DNA from: Mucilaginibacter xinganensis
GTDB lineage: Bacteria > Bacteroidota > Bacteroidia > Sphingobacteriales > Sphingobacteriaceae
NCBI RefSeq assembly: GCF_002257585.1
Contig: NZ_CP022743.1
Span: 3,162,001 to 3,226,000 of the forward strand
Direction: 5' to 3'
Length of the DNA stretch: 64,000 nt
Both the position numbers and the translations under genes were made by a program. A model generated the notes under the pieces. It was given only the letters and a program-made list of their open reading frames with translations. It was not told the origin of the DNA and did no database searches. This document shows, piece by piece, positions 10,203 through 19,382 of the stretch (position 1 is its first letter; each line of letters begins with the position of its first letter).

Positions 10203-10439
10203 CTTATTAATTTATGGGTATAAAATTGCTAACAACTATCGGTGCATCTTTTTTGTAAGTGTTGTGCTTTTTTGTTAACATGTTTAAAATACATACCAAT
10301 TATATAATTATCTATTAATCAGTTATTTATATTTTAATTTTAATTATAACTGTATCAATAGCGAACACATAGTGTTACGCCTGCGAACAGTAGTTTTGAT
10401 TTCGGAATTCCAATTTCGGAGTTGTTTAAGTTAACGTAA

Positions 10440-10576
10440 GTTCGGAACAAGGCGGATGAAACATCTTGATTATCAGAAACTTGCACCTGCTTAATTCTTT
10501 ACAAGTGATTAAACTATTGATAATCAACATATTTCACTTTGTTCCACCCGTTCCGCTATAAAAATGGAACGCTTTC
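10440..10576 (-). repeat. Composite palindromic repeat, copy A (inverted relative to copy B at 26610-26730)
   Basis: Read on the minus strand this begins GCGTTCCATTTTT, continues GGAAC..GGAACAAAGTGAAA and TGTTGATTATCA, and after about 40 bases returns as TGATAATCAAGATGTTTCATC...TTGTTCC. The right arm is thus an imperfect reverse complement of the left arm, about 30 bp each. The same succession of blocks occurs on the plus strand at 26610-26730. It resembles a REP/MITE-like extragenic element; the class is my inference. Confidence 0.75.
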
Positions 10577-10691
10577 CTGCGTAGATACACAAACTTACCC
10601 CCCGCCTCAACGCTGTTGGAGAAGGGTTTGGACTGAGGTGACCGTTGCTTATATCGAACTCACGTTGAGTTAATATCGAGGGTGAGACTAA

Positions 10692-10735
10692 AACTAAAAC
10701 GGCCCTGACACACTATTTATAGCATATCAGGACCG
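10692..10735 (-). terminator. Rho-independent-type terminator of the DUF4097 gene
   Basis: On the minus strand the 9-base arm CGGTCCTGA pairs with TCAGGGCCG, with one G-T wobble, across an 18-base loop. TTTTAGTTTT follows at once. It lies 23 bp past the DUF4097 stop codon. It separates that gene from array member 4. Confidence 0.7.
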
Positions 10736-10757
10736 CCTTAAAAACTATTTAATACTA

Positions 10758-11798
10758 TTAATTAAAGACTATATTCAAATTATCACTTGCTTCAACACTT
10801 ACAGGGATGCCACCGCCATTCAGCGTACCCTTTACATGGTCTTTTTCCCATTCCCCGGTAAATTTGCTAACATTTGATGACCTGATTTTACTTGCGGATA
10901 AATTGAGATTCATGCCCTGATTGGCAGGGAGTGTAAGATCGACGTGACCCCCGCTAACGTCAAGTTTAACATATTTTCCTAATTGACGCATATCCACATG
11001 CATGCTGCCGCCGCTGGTTGATGCGTTAAGGCTACAGGCCATTGCTGATAAATTAACACTGCCGCCGCTTGTCCCGGTAACTAATTCACCTTTTATATTG
11101 TTGGCCTGGATACTGCCCCCGCTGGTATTGGCGGTAATTGATCCCTCTAATGCTTCAAGATGAAGTGAACCGCCCGATGTTTCAAGCCTGATTTTGCCCT
11201 GGCAGTTTTTAGCATTTATGCTTCCGCCGCTTGTTTCAAGGTCAATAATATCTTTTGAATTATTTACCTGGATGCTTCCGCCTGATGTTTCACCTTTTAT
11301 TCTGCCGGCAAGATTATCCATGTGCAAACTGCCGCCACTGGTGCTAAATTCCTGTGCGCCAATTAAGTTATCCAAATGAATGCTCCCGCCGCTGGTATTT
11401 AAATGTGTAGCAACTTCTCTCGGAACATAAATTTTAAAAGATATGCTCAATGGCCTTTTCCAATCAATATTAAAGTTCTTTTTCCTTTTTGCTACCGCAT
11501 GAACTTCATGATTGTTCACGGTAACTTGTAAATCATAATCTTTATCCAGCCGTTTCTGAATTTCTTCTTTTGAAAGTTCCTGGTTATTGTTTCCGCGCAC
11601 ATAAATTTCAATCCGTGCAGACTCGCCGGCGGCTCCACTAACTGAAATGCTTCCGCCGGATGTGTTTACAAATACATCTTTGATAGCATCATTTGCTAAT
11701 GATTTTGTTTGATATGGGGTTTTATCCCAATTGCCCTGGGCAAGAGCAACTGAGCTTGAGCAGGCAATTAACAACAGTGCAAGGTAAGTTTTCATCAT
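10758..11798 (-). CDS. DUF4097-type secreted beta-helix protein with TSGGS repeats
   Basis: 346 residues. A signal peptide (MMKTYLALLLIACSSSVALAQ) exports it to the periplasm or beyond. The body is a tandem series of about ten units of roughly 20-25 residues, each carrying (N/E/S/G)TSGGS(I/L/V/M) followed by alternating hydrophobic residues (HLDNL, HMDNLAG, QVNNS, NAKNCQG). This pattern predicts a single-stranded right-handed beta-helix as in the DUF4097/DUF4098 'putative adhesin' family, whose function is not established. It sits inside the permease array, is preceded by the best TGCAAC-N17-CGTCTA motif in the window, and is followed by its own terminator, so it is probably a single-gene transcript. 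A role in envelope stress sensing or surface binding is a guess. Confidence 0.85.
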   Translation of the reverse strand: MMKTYLALLLIACSSSVALAQGNWDKTPYQTKSLANDAIKDVFVNTSGGSISVSGAAGESARIEIYVRGNNNQELSKEEIQKRLDKDYDLQVTVNNHEVHAVAKRKKNFNIDWKRPLSISFKIYVPREVATHLNTSGGSIHLDNLIGAQEFSTSGGSLHMDNLAGRIKGETSGGSIQVNNSKDIIDLETSGGSINAKNCQGKIRLETSGGSLHLEALEGSITANTSGGSIQANNIKGELVTGTSGGSVNLSAMACSLNASTSGGSMHVDMRQLGKYVKLDVSGGHVDLTLPANQGMNLNLSASKIRSSNVSKFTGEWEKDHVKGTLNGGGIPVSVEASDNLNIVFN

Positions 11799-11815
11799 TT
11801 TTAAGTTTATTTACC

Positions 11816-11850
11816 TATTAGACGACCATTTATTTATTTACGTTGCACCC
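11816..11850 (-). promoter_or_regulatory. Candidate ECF-sigma-type promoter for the DUF4097 gene
   Basis: On the minus strand GGGTGCAACG (TGCAAC at 11842-11847) is followed after exactly 17 bases by CGTCTA (11819-11824), about 20 bases before the start codon. The same TGCAAC-N17-YGTCYW arrangement precedes array members 6 and 7. The promoter role is inferred from recurrence and position. Confidence 0.55.
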
Positions 11851-11890
11851 GGTTGAAAATAAGTTTGGGTAAACCGCTTACTTAAAACAA

Positions 11891-14272
11891 CTACTCACTT
11901 TTCAGGCTCTTAACCGGGTTAGCAAGAGCTGCCTTTATAGCCTGGATGCTAACCGTTACAGCCGCTACCAATAAGCATACCGCACCCGCAGCAACAAAGA
12001 TCCACCAATGTATATTTATCCGGTAAGCAAAATCCTGCAGCCAGGCATGCGCTATAAACCATGCTATTGGCGACGCTATTACCGTAGCAATAACTATTAA
12101 ACCCAAAAAGTCTTTTGAAATAAGTACAATAATGCTGGAAACTGTGGCGCCAAGCACTTTTCGGATCCCGATCTCTTTTGTGCGCTGTACTACCGCATAC
12201 GCAGTCACTGCAAACAAGCCGAGGCATGCCAGTAATATAGCCAAAGCAGAAAATGTAGTGAATACCCCTGCTGTACGTTGTTCAGACCGGTACATGGCAT
12301 CATAGTCATCATCTAAAAACTTATAGGAAAAAGGTCTTTCAGGCACACGTTCTTTCCAGATCTTTTCGAGGCTTTGAATAGCTGATGTTGTGTTGTTGTG
12401 ATTTATGCGAACAAATAATGCCTGTGTTTGAAAATGATCTAAAAATATCAATAGCGGCCCAATCGGATCATGGAACGATTTAAAGTTGAAATCTTTAACA
12501 ACCCCTTTTATTTTCCCGGTTACGCCTTTTGAAATTTCCTTTCCAATGGCTTGTTCGGGTGTCCAGCCCAATTGCCTGGCCGCTTCCTCATTTATCATAA
12601 ATGAATAATGAAAGTTTTTGCCCTGGTTGGTTGTATCTATCTGTAAAACATCCGTTTGATTATAATCGCTCCCCGCAATTATTTTTAGCTGCATTGTTTT
12701 TATGAAATCTTCATCCATTGGCAGTGCATTTACCGAAATATTCTTGCCATCGGCAGTAGTTATACCATCGCCCCATTGCACATTAATAGGTTCATTATTT
12801 GCTGCTGCAACACCCTCTACACCCGGAACGTTGCTAATAGCTTTTTTTAACCCCTCAACCTTTGCAAGCATTTTCCAGTTCACGGGCAAAACTACCACGT
12901 TACTTTTGTTATACCCGATATCCTTATTACGGATATACGACAGTTGCTGCAGTATAACTACGGTAGTGATGATCAGGAAAATTGAAATGATAAACTGGAA
13001 TACAATTAATGATTTTCGCACCCCCTGCCCTGAAGTAAATGAAAAGCCCGATTTAAGGATTTTTGCCAGTTTAACACTTGACAACAATAAAGCTGGGTAA
13101 GCCCCCGCCGCAAAGCCAATTGCAAGCCCAAGCAAAACTAAGCTGCCCAATATAACAGGATCAAGCAACGCGCTAAGCTGAAGGTCTTTACCCGATATGT
13201 GATTGAACGATGGCAGCAATATAAAAGCAAAACCAATTGCCAATAATACGCCGATAGCAGTAACAAAAAGCGACTCGCCAATAAACTGCCTGAACAATTG
13301 GCTTTTTGCAGCGCCCATTACTTTCCGAATACCAATCTCGGCACCACGCCCTGCGGATTGCGCTATGGAAAGGTTCACATAGTTTACACATGCAATTATC
13401 AATATCAATATGGCCACTACAACCATTATGTATATATACGTAATACTGCCATTGGGCTCCAGGGAACTTGGGAGGCTTGAATGCAGATGCACACTTGTTA
13501 AAGGCTCCAGGTGGTAGGTTAAATATTGGCTGCCGGTCATTTTTAGTTCATTTCTGCTCACACCGCTCATATAAGCAGAAACCTGTCTTTGTAGAGGCTG
13601 AACTTGATCTTTGTCCTTTAACAACAAATAGGTAATATAATTGGCCTCCCACCATTTTTCAGTTTTGGAAGCATTAAGATTATTAAATGATACAATAAAA
13701 TCAAATTTCACCTGTGAATTTTCCGGCGCATCAGCAGCAACACCCGACACGATAAAATTCTGATCGCCAATTTTTAACATTTTCCCTATTGGGTTTTCTT
13801 TGTCAAAATATTTTTTGGCTGTTTTTTCGGTAACAATTATTTTATCAGGCGAACTTATTGCAGATGCATCACCGCTAACAAGATTAAACGAAAATATTTT
13901 TAAAAAAGACGGATCGGCATAAAGAATGCTCGTCTCTTCAAACACCTGGTTATTATAAGTTATTACACCCCCTCGTTTCTCCAATCGTACAAAATCAACT
14001 ACTTCAGGGAATGTTCTTTTAAATTGCGGCCCGACTTTAGTGCCGGTAACTGCTACTTTTTGTGGCGCTTCACCATGGCCGTAATCCATTGTTACCCTAA
14101 CTATCCTGTCAGCATTTTCATTAAAACGATCATATCCTAATTCGTTTTTAATGTATATGCCGATTAATAAACAGCTAACTATACCAACAGTTAAGCCGGT
14201 AATGTTTACAAAAGCATAAAGCCTGTTTTTCTTAAGATTTCTCCAGGCAATTTTGAAATAGTTTTTTAACAT
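11891..14272 (-). CDS. MacB/FtsX-type ABC transporter permease (array member 5)
   Basis: 793 residues, full length. It starts MLKNYFKIAWRNLKKNRLY and carries TM1, a MacB-type periplasmic domain, an FtsX domain with GAEIGIRKVMGAA, a second periplasmic domain and a second FtsX domain with TKEIGIRKVLGAT. It ends ANPVKSLKSE. The 76-bp gap upstream has no clear TGCAAC motif in the right orientation, so it probably depends on the promoter of member 6. It lies 92 bp upstream of the DUF4097 gene. The substrate is unknown. Confidence 0.93.
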   Translation of the reverse strand: MLKNYFKIAWRNLKKNRLYAFVNITGLTVGIVSCLLIGIYIKNELGYDRFNENADRIVRVTMDYGHGEAPQKVAVTGTKVGPQFKRTFPEVVDFVRLEKRGGVITYNNQVFEETSILYADPSFLKIFSFNLVSGDASAISSPDKIIVTEKTAKKYFDKENPIGKMLKIGDQNFIVSGVAADAPENSQVKFDFIVSFNNLNASKTEKWWEANYITYLLLKDKDQVQPLQRQVSAYMSGVSRNELKMTGSQYLTYHLEPLTSVHLHSSLPSSLEPNGSITYIYIMVVVAILILIIACVNYVNLSIAQSAGRGAEIGIRKVMGAAKSQLFRQFIGESLFVTAIGVLLAIGFAFILLPSFNHISGKDLQLSALLDPVILGSLVLLGLAIGFAAGAYPALLLSSVKLAKILKSGFSFTSGQGVRKSLIVFQFIISIFLIITTVVILQQLSYIRNKDIGYNKSNVVVLPVNWKMLAKVEGLKKAISNVPGVEGVAAANNEPINVQWGDGITTADGKNISVNALPMDEDFIKTMQLKIIAGSDYNQTDVLQIDTTNQGKNFHYSFMINEEAARQLGWTPEQAIGKEISKGVTGKIKGVVKDFNFKSFHDPIGPLLIFLDHFQTQALFVRINHNNTTSAIQSLEKIWKERVPERPFSYKFLDDDYDAMYRSEQRTAGVFTTFSALAILLACLGLFAVTAYAVVQRTKEIGIRKVLGATVSSIIVLISKDFLGLIVIATVIASPIAWFIAHAWLQDFAYRINIHWWIFVAAGAVCLLVAAVTVSIQAIKAALANPVKSLKSE

Positions 14273-14348
14273 AGTTTGTCTATTAATTCGTCAATCATTT
14301 ATTAAGCGGTTTAACTAATTTGCAACTAAAAGCCAGTTAACAATTAAA

Positions 14349-16721
14349 CTACTCACCTTTTAAACTTTTCACCGGGTTGGTTAATGCGGCCTTTACCGCC
14401 TGGAAACTAACGGTTATTAACGATATTATTACCGTAATAAGAGCTGCTACCACAAACACCCAAATACTGATAGTTATGCGATATGAATACCCTTTAAGCC
14501 ACTCATACATTGCCCACCAGGCAATTGGCGTAGCAATTGTAAAGGAAATCATCACAAGTTTTAGGAAATCTTTTGACAGCATGGTTGTAACGCCTGCTAC
14601 CGAAGCGCCCAGCACCTTGCGGATACCGATTTCCTTAATCCGGTTTTGCGCCATATAAGCCGCAAGACCAAACAAGCCCAGGCATGAAATAATAATGGTA
14701 AGGCCCGCAAAAAGACTGGCAAGCGTGCCTATTCTTTGTTCGTCTCCAAATTTGCGGGCATATTCCTGATCAACAAAATTATATTCAAACGGGTACTCCG
14801 GGTTATATTTTTTAAATACCTGCTCGGCACGCTTCAAGTTCTCGGTAGTGGTGTGTGCATTGTTAAGTTTAAAATGGATAACATTAAACCATGCTTTAGG
14901 CCCCTGGATAAGCATATGCTTTACAGGCTCATACGGCGACTGTAATATAAAATCCTTCACTACACCTACCACGTGCCATTGCTGTGAGTCCTTGCCATCA
15001 CCGTTTCTTACTATCTGGCCCACCGGGTTCTTAAAACCCATAATTTTAACCGAAGCTTCGTTCAGTAACATTGCTGAAGAATCAGAGGGGTAATTTACTA
15101 TATCAATGTCACGACCAGCTATAACTTTAAGCCCCATGGTTTTAACAAAGTCTCCGTCGGTATTAAAAATATTGAAGTCTATTTTTTCGCCTCCTGCAAC
15201 CCTTCCATTCCAATTGTAGCCCCAGCTATCGCTCCAACCCTGGGTTATTGGTGAACTTGTCTTGGTTACAGCAGACGCCACTCCGCTACTAATTAATTCA
15301 TTCTTAATAGCTGCATAATTTTTTTGTATGGTTCCCTTCATCATTACATACACCAGGTTGTCCTTCTTATAACCCGAGTCTCTGTCCTGGGCATATTTAA
15401 GCTGCTGCCTGATTATAATGGTACAAACAATAAGCACTACAGCAAAGGTAAACTGTATAACTACCAACAATTTGCGTGGCGTTATTAACGCATTAGCCGC
15501 CTTGAAAGTCCCCTTAAGAACACTCACCGGCTTAAATGAAGATAAATACAACGCCGGATAACTCCCTGAAATAACACCGGTAAATAATACAAATCCAAGG
15601 AAAACCAGCCAGAAATATGGATTCCCATAGGGAACAAACAGCTGTTTATCTGTTAGCGTATTAAAGCCAGAAATACTTATCTGAACAGCCGCCAATGCGA
15701 TAATGCCTGCTATAAAGGCGATTAATACAGATTCGCCTAAAAACTGGAAGATCAGGGAATTTCTCAAAGCGCCTACAACTTTACGAATCCCTACCTCTCG
15801 GGCGCGCTTCTCGCTGCGGGCGGTGCTCAGGTTCATAAAATTAATACAGGCTATTAATAAAATAAAGGCAGCAATTATTGAAAATATCCTGATGGTTTCT
15901 ATCCGCCCGCCCGATACTTTACCTTTATCATCAAATTTAGAATAAAGTCTCCATTTGCTTGCAGGATGCAAAAACTGATAGATATCCTTAGTGTCGGAAT
16001 GTGATTTGGTTACGTTAACAATAGCCGCATCAGCCTGCGCCTCGGTAACGCCGGGTTTTAATAACACCCAGGTTTGTATGGAATTATTGCCCCAGTATTC
16101 ATCATCCCATCCAATCTTTTTCATGTACGACCATGGCAACAGGTATTCAAATTGAAAACGGGTATTATTAGGCAGATCCTTCATAACGCCGGTAACATTA
16201 AAATAAGCGTTGCTGTCAATCTTAATGGTCTTACCCATTGCGTTATCATCACCAAAAAGTTTTTTTGATAGCTTTTCGGTAATTACAATGCTGTGGATAT
16301 TATTCAATGCTGTTTTGGGATCTCCTTTTAGTAATGGAAAGCTAAACATGGTTAGGAATCCAGGATCAGTGAAATTGCCCTGAACATTCAGGTGCTTATC
16401 GCCAATTATAAAAAGGAACGTATTGTCAGTAGTACGCGCTGTTTCCTCAATCTGCGGGTAGTTCTGCTTTAGTGTTTTAGCCATAACCTTTGGAGTGGTG
16501 CCCCAACACCAAAGCTTACCATCAAAAACCGACCTATTATATACTTCATATAACCTGTCTTTTTTTTCATGAAACTGGTCATAGCTTACTTCGTTTTGGA
16601 TCCACAAAAGGATGAGCGCAGAGCTGGCCATACCTATGGCTAAACCTAAAATATTGATAGACGAAAAGGCTTTATGCCTTAACAGGTTTCTCCAGGTTAT
16701 TTTAAAATAATTTTTAAGCAT
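14349..16721 (-). CDS. MacB/FtsX-type ABC transporter permease (array member 6)
   Basis: 790 residues, full length. It belongs to a sub-lineage shared with member 9: both have a KKDRLYxV segment after TM1, an EKRAREVG(I/V)RKV signature after TM2, and W-rich first periplasmic domains. The second FtsX domain has IKEIGIRKVLGAS, and the C-terminus is TNPVKSLKGE, slightly different from the usual NPVKSLRSE. A TGCAAC-N17-TGTCTT motif lies about 32-61 bases upstream of its ATG, so it may start a transcript of members 6 and 5. The substrate is unknown. Confidence 0.93.
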   Translation of the reverse strand: MLKNYFKITWRNLLRHKAFSSINILGLAIGMASSALILLWIQNEVSYDQFHEKKDRLYEVYNRSVFDGKLWCWGTTPKVMAKTLKQNYPQIEETARTTDNTFLFIIGDKHLNVQGNFTDPGFLTMFSFPLLKGDPKTALNNIHSIVITEKLSKKLFGDDNAMGKTIKIDSNAYFNVTGVMKDLPNNTRFQFEYLLPWSYMKKIGWDDEYWGNNSIQTWVLLKPGVTEAQADAAIVNVTKSHSDTKDIYQFLHPASKWRLYSKFDDKGKVSGGRIETIRIFSIIAAFILLIACINFMNLSTARSEKRAREVGIRKVVGALRNSLIFQFLGESVLIAFIAGIIALAAVQISISGFNTLTDKQLFVPYGNPYFWLVFLGFVLFTGVISGSYPALYLSSFKPVSVLKGTFKAANALITPRKLLVVIQFTFAVVLIVCTIIIRQQLKYAQDRDSGYKKDNLVYVMMKGTIQKNYAAIKNELISSGVASAVTKTSSPITQGWSDSWGYNWNGRVAGGEKIDFNIFNTDGDFVKTMGLKVIAGRDIDIVNYPSDSSAMLLNEASVKIMGFKNPVGQIVRNGDGKDSQQWHVVGVVKDFILQSPYEPVKHMLIQGPKAWFNVIHFKLNNAHTTTENLKRAEQVFKKYNPEYPFEYNFVDQEYARKFGDEQRIGTLASLFAGLTIIISCLGLFGLAAYMAQNRIKEIGIRKVLGASVAGVTTMLSKDFLKLVMISFTIATPIAWWAMYEWLKGYSYRITISIWVFVVAALITVIISLITVSFQAVKAALTNPVKSLKGE

Positions 16722-16753
16722 AAAGAAAGGTTAAGTTGTATAGTAGTTTCTAC

Positions 16754-16786
16754 AAGACATTAAATTTTCTCTGTGGGTTGCATCCA
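16754..16786 (-). promoter_or_regulatory. Candidate ECF-sigma-type promoter for array member 6
   Basis: On the minus strand GGATGCAACC (TGCAAC at 16777-16782) is followed after 17 bases by TGTCTT (16754-16759), about 32 bases before the start codon. The spacing is identical to the motifs at 11816-11850 and 19301-19334. Confidence 0.5.
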
Positions 16787-16833
16787 CCTGAAAATATTTT
16801 CACAATAGTTTTAATTTATTTCTCTTTATCGCC

Positions 16834-19257
16834 CTATTCACTTTTTAAACTCTTAACGGGATTAGTCAACGCCGCTTTAACCGATTGAAAACTTATGGTA
16901 ACAAAAGCAATAAATATTGCTCCCGCACCTGCCAGCACAATTATCCACCATTGGATATTCTGGCGATAAGCAAACCCCTGCAACCAGCTATGCATTGCCC
17001 ACCAGGCCAGCGGGGCAGCCAGTACTATTGAAAAAAGTACGAGTTTTATAAAATCCTTTGAAAGCATTCCTACGATGGTTGAGATGCTGGCTCCCAACAC
17101 TTTCCGAACACCAATTTCCTTGGTACGCTGTTCGGCTGCGTAAGCGGCCAGGCCAAAGAGTCCCAAACAGGCTATTATTATGGCCAGGGTAGTAAAAGCA
17201 ACTGAAATTGTGCCTATTCGCTGCTCGGCACGATAAATAGCGTCAAAATCCTCATCCATAAAGGTGTAGTTAAACTCCTGGGTAGGCGAAAACGAGTTAT
17301 ACTTATTTTTTATCTGCTGGATGATACTGGGAATGTTAGCTGACCGGATACGAACGCTAACAGCTCCCCTATCTTCGTTCAACGTAAATATTAAGGGTGT
17401 TATATTATCCTTTAGCGACCTGAAATTAAAATTTTTCATTACACCGATAATATGATACTTCTTCATCGTTTTTACCATATTATCGTTAGGTGCATAAAGT
17501 GGCTGAGTGATTGGGTCTGAGAAATTAAGCATTCTTGCCGCAGCTTCATTGACCACCAGACCTACGGAATCGGTAAGCATTTGTTTGGAGAAATTTCTTC
17601 CGGCCGCCATTTTAATTCCCAAAGTGGGCAGATAGTCTTCGTCAACCGGCCAGATCTGGGCCAATATGGCGCGTTTTTGATCAACAACCGGATCTTTAAA
17701 CATTGTTGAGCTATTACCATACCCGCCAGTGGGTAATGCGCCGCTAAGCGAAGCATTTTGAACACCGGCCAGGCCCTGCACCTCGTGCTTAAACACCCTG
17801 GCATTATTACCCAACGACCAAACATTCCTCACTATCATTACGTGATCGCGATTGTAACCCAGATCTTTACTTTGAATATATTTGAGCTGGTTATAAATCA
17901 CTAAGGTTCCGATGATCAGAAAAATGGATATTGAAAATTGAAAGACAACTAAAAAGCTTCGGAACACGCCTCCTTTGAAGCCTGCCGCAATTTTTCCTTT
18001 CAACACCTGAATAGGTTGAAACGCCGAGAGGTACAATGCCGGATACGATCCTGCCAAACAACCTATCACAATGATTATCAGCAGTAGTACAGGAATTAAC
18101 CATGAAATAATTTGCCAGGTTATAACCAGTTCTTTTCCGGACATTTTATTGAACTGACCAAGGAAAGCCCAGGCAAGCAACAATGCTATAATAGTGGCTA
18201 CCAGGGTTACTAAGATAGATTCGGTTAAAAACTGTGCAATTAAATATTTGCGTGGTGATCCTAATACTTTTCGCACACCAACTTCCCTCGCCCTGCCTGA
18301 AGAACGTGCAGTTGAAAGATTCATAAAATTAACACACGCAATCAGTAATATAAATACAGCAATAGCCGAAAATATGTAAACATACTTTATGTCGCCATTT
18401 GCATCCAGTTCGGCCACGCTGGCTGACTGTAAATGGATCTTTTTTAAAGGGATTAAACTTAATTTAAAATAATTACCGCTTTTTTCAAGCTCATTAAAGG
18501 TTAAGTGTAGTATGGCCTTTAACTGTGGCCCTGCATGTTTTTGTAAAAAACCGGGAAGTTTTGCTTCAAGTTTATTGACATCGGCTCCTGGTTTTAATAA
18601 AATATAGGTGTTGAAATTATTACTGAACCATGTATCTTCTTTACTTTCAGCCAATCCCGGCATCGCTATAAAAAAATCAAAATTAAAATGTGATTGCCTG
18701 GGAATATCTTTGATAACTGCCGTTATTTTGTAGAAAGAAGTATCGTTAAAAGTTAGCGTTTGGCCTGCTACATTCGTTCTGTCGAAATATTTCTTCGCCA
18801 TTTTTTCTGTAATTACCACCGTGTGCGGCTCTGTTAAAGCATTTCCGGTGCTACCTGTAATCATAGGTAAAGTAAAAATACTGAAGATGGAATTATCGGC
18901 ATATACCATCCTTTCTTCAATAATATTCTGTTTTCCTTTTTTTACCTGGTTTCCACCCCGTTCCCTAAATCGCACTACCTGTTCAATTTCTGGAAAATCC
19001 GCCTTTAACGCAGCAGCAGTTGGCGGCGGCGCAACAGCATACGAATTCTCGTTCCCGCCGAATTTTATATCGTTGTTTACCCGGAAAATTCTGTCTGCTT
19101 TTGTATTAAACAGGTCATAGCTCAATTCGTCAAATACATAAAATACAATAAGCAGGCAGGTAGCTAAACCCAATGCGAGGCCAAACACATTAATAAAAGT
19201 GAAGCCTTTGTTTTTCATCAAGCCCCTGAAAGCGGTTTTAATGTAGTTCTTTATCAT
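16834..19257 (-). CDS. MacB/FtsX-type ABC transporter permease (array member 7)
   Basis: 807 residues, full length. The N-terminus is MIKNYIKTAFRGLMKNKGF. TM1 is followed by a MacB-type periplasmic domain, an FtsX domain with AREVGVRKVLGSP, a second periplasmic domain and a second FtsX domain with TKEIGVRKVLGAS. It ends TNPVKSLKSE. A TGCAAC-N17-CGTCCT motif lies in the 125-bp gap upstream, about 44-73 bases before the ATG. That gap separates it from the broken member 8. The gene appears intact. The substrate is unknown. Confidence 0.93.
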   Translation of the reverse strand: MIKNYIKTAFRGLMKNKGFTFINVFGLALGLATCLLIVFYVFDELSYDLFNTKADRIFRVNNDIKFGGNENSYAVAPPPTAAALKADFPEIEQVVRFRERGGNQVKKGKQNIIEERMVYADNSIFSIFTLPMITGSTGNALTEPHTVVITEKMAKKYFDRTNVAGQTLTFNDTSFYKITAVIKDIPRQSHFNFDFFIAMPGLAESKEDTWFSNNFNTYILLKPGADVNKLEAKLPGFLQKHAGPQLKAILHLTFNELEKSGNYFKLSLIPLKKIHLQSASVAELDANGDIKYVYIFSAIAVFILLIACVNFMNLSTARSSGRAREVGVRKVLGSPRKYLIAQFLTESILVTLVATIIALLLAWAFLGQFNKMSGKELVITWQIISWLIPVLLLIIIVIGCLAGSYPALYLSAFQPIQVLKGKIAAGFKGGVFRSFLVVFQFSISIFLIIGTLVIYNQLKYIQSKDLGYNRDHVMIVRNVWSLGNNARVFKHEVQGLAGVQNASLSGALPTGGYGNSSTMFKDPVVDQKRAILAQIWPVDEDYLPTLGIKMAAGRNFSKQMLTDSVGLVVNEAAARMLNFSDPITQPLYAPNDNMVKTMKKYHIIGVMKNFNFRSLKDNITPLIFTLNEDRGAVSVRIRSANIPSIIQQIKNKYNSFSPTQEFNYTFMDEDFDAIYRAEQRIGTISVAFTTLAIIIACLGLFGLAAYAAEQRTKEIGVRKVLGASISTIVGMLSKDFIKLVLFSIVLAAPLAWWAMHSWLQGFAYRQNIQWWIIVLAGAGAIFIAFVTISFQSVKAALTNPVKSLKSE

Positions 19258-19300
19258 GATGGTTTGTTTTAGGTGAACAGAAAGTTTTTACAACCCTTAA

Positions 19301-19334
19301 TAGGACGCCGTATCAACTTATTAGGTTGCACCTG
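19301..19334 (-). promoter_or_regulatory. Candidate ECF-sigma-type promoter for array member 7
   Basis: On the minus strand AGGTGCAACC (TGCAAC at 19325-19330) is followed after 17 bases by CGTCCTA (19301-19307), about 43 bases before the start codon. It is one of three near-identical motifs in the array. Confidence 0.52.
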
Positions 19335-19382
19335 TTTTACTTTAATTAATTATAATTGATACAATTAATTCATCACTTACCC

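Larger units (their letters stand above)
10203..10757. other. 555-bp intergenic region between array member 4 and the DUF4097 gene
   Basis: I see no convincing reading frame here. It holds, from right to left on the minus strand, a rho-independent-type terminator for the DUF4097 gene (10692-10735), a GC-richer stretch without recognised content (10580-10690), the composite inverted-repeat element (10440-10576), and an AT-rich stretch (10203-10440) that should contain the promoter of array member 4. An imperfect palindrome around a GGAATTCC core lies at about 10404-10424. Confidence 0.7.

Noticed and set aside
10565..10580. TGGAACG...CTGC near 10565-10580 as a sigma-54 promoter
   Set aside because: The spacing is one base too long, the -12 half is poor, and the sequence is part of the composite repeat facing no nearby gene start.
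14319..14330. TGCAAC at 14321-14326 as another array promoter
   Set aside because: It is on the plus strand, opposite to the genes, and no CGTC element lies 17 bases beyond it in the needed direction.
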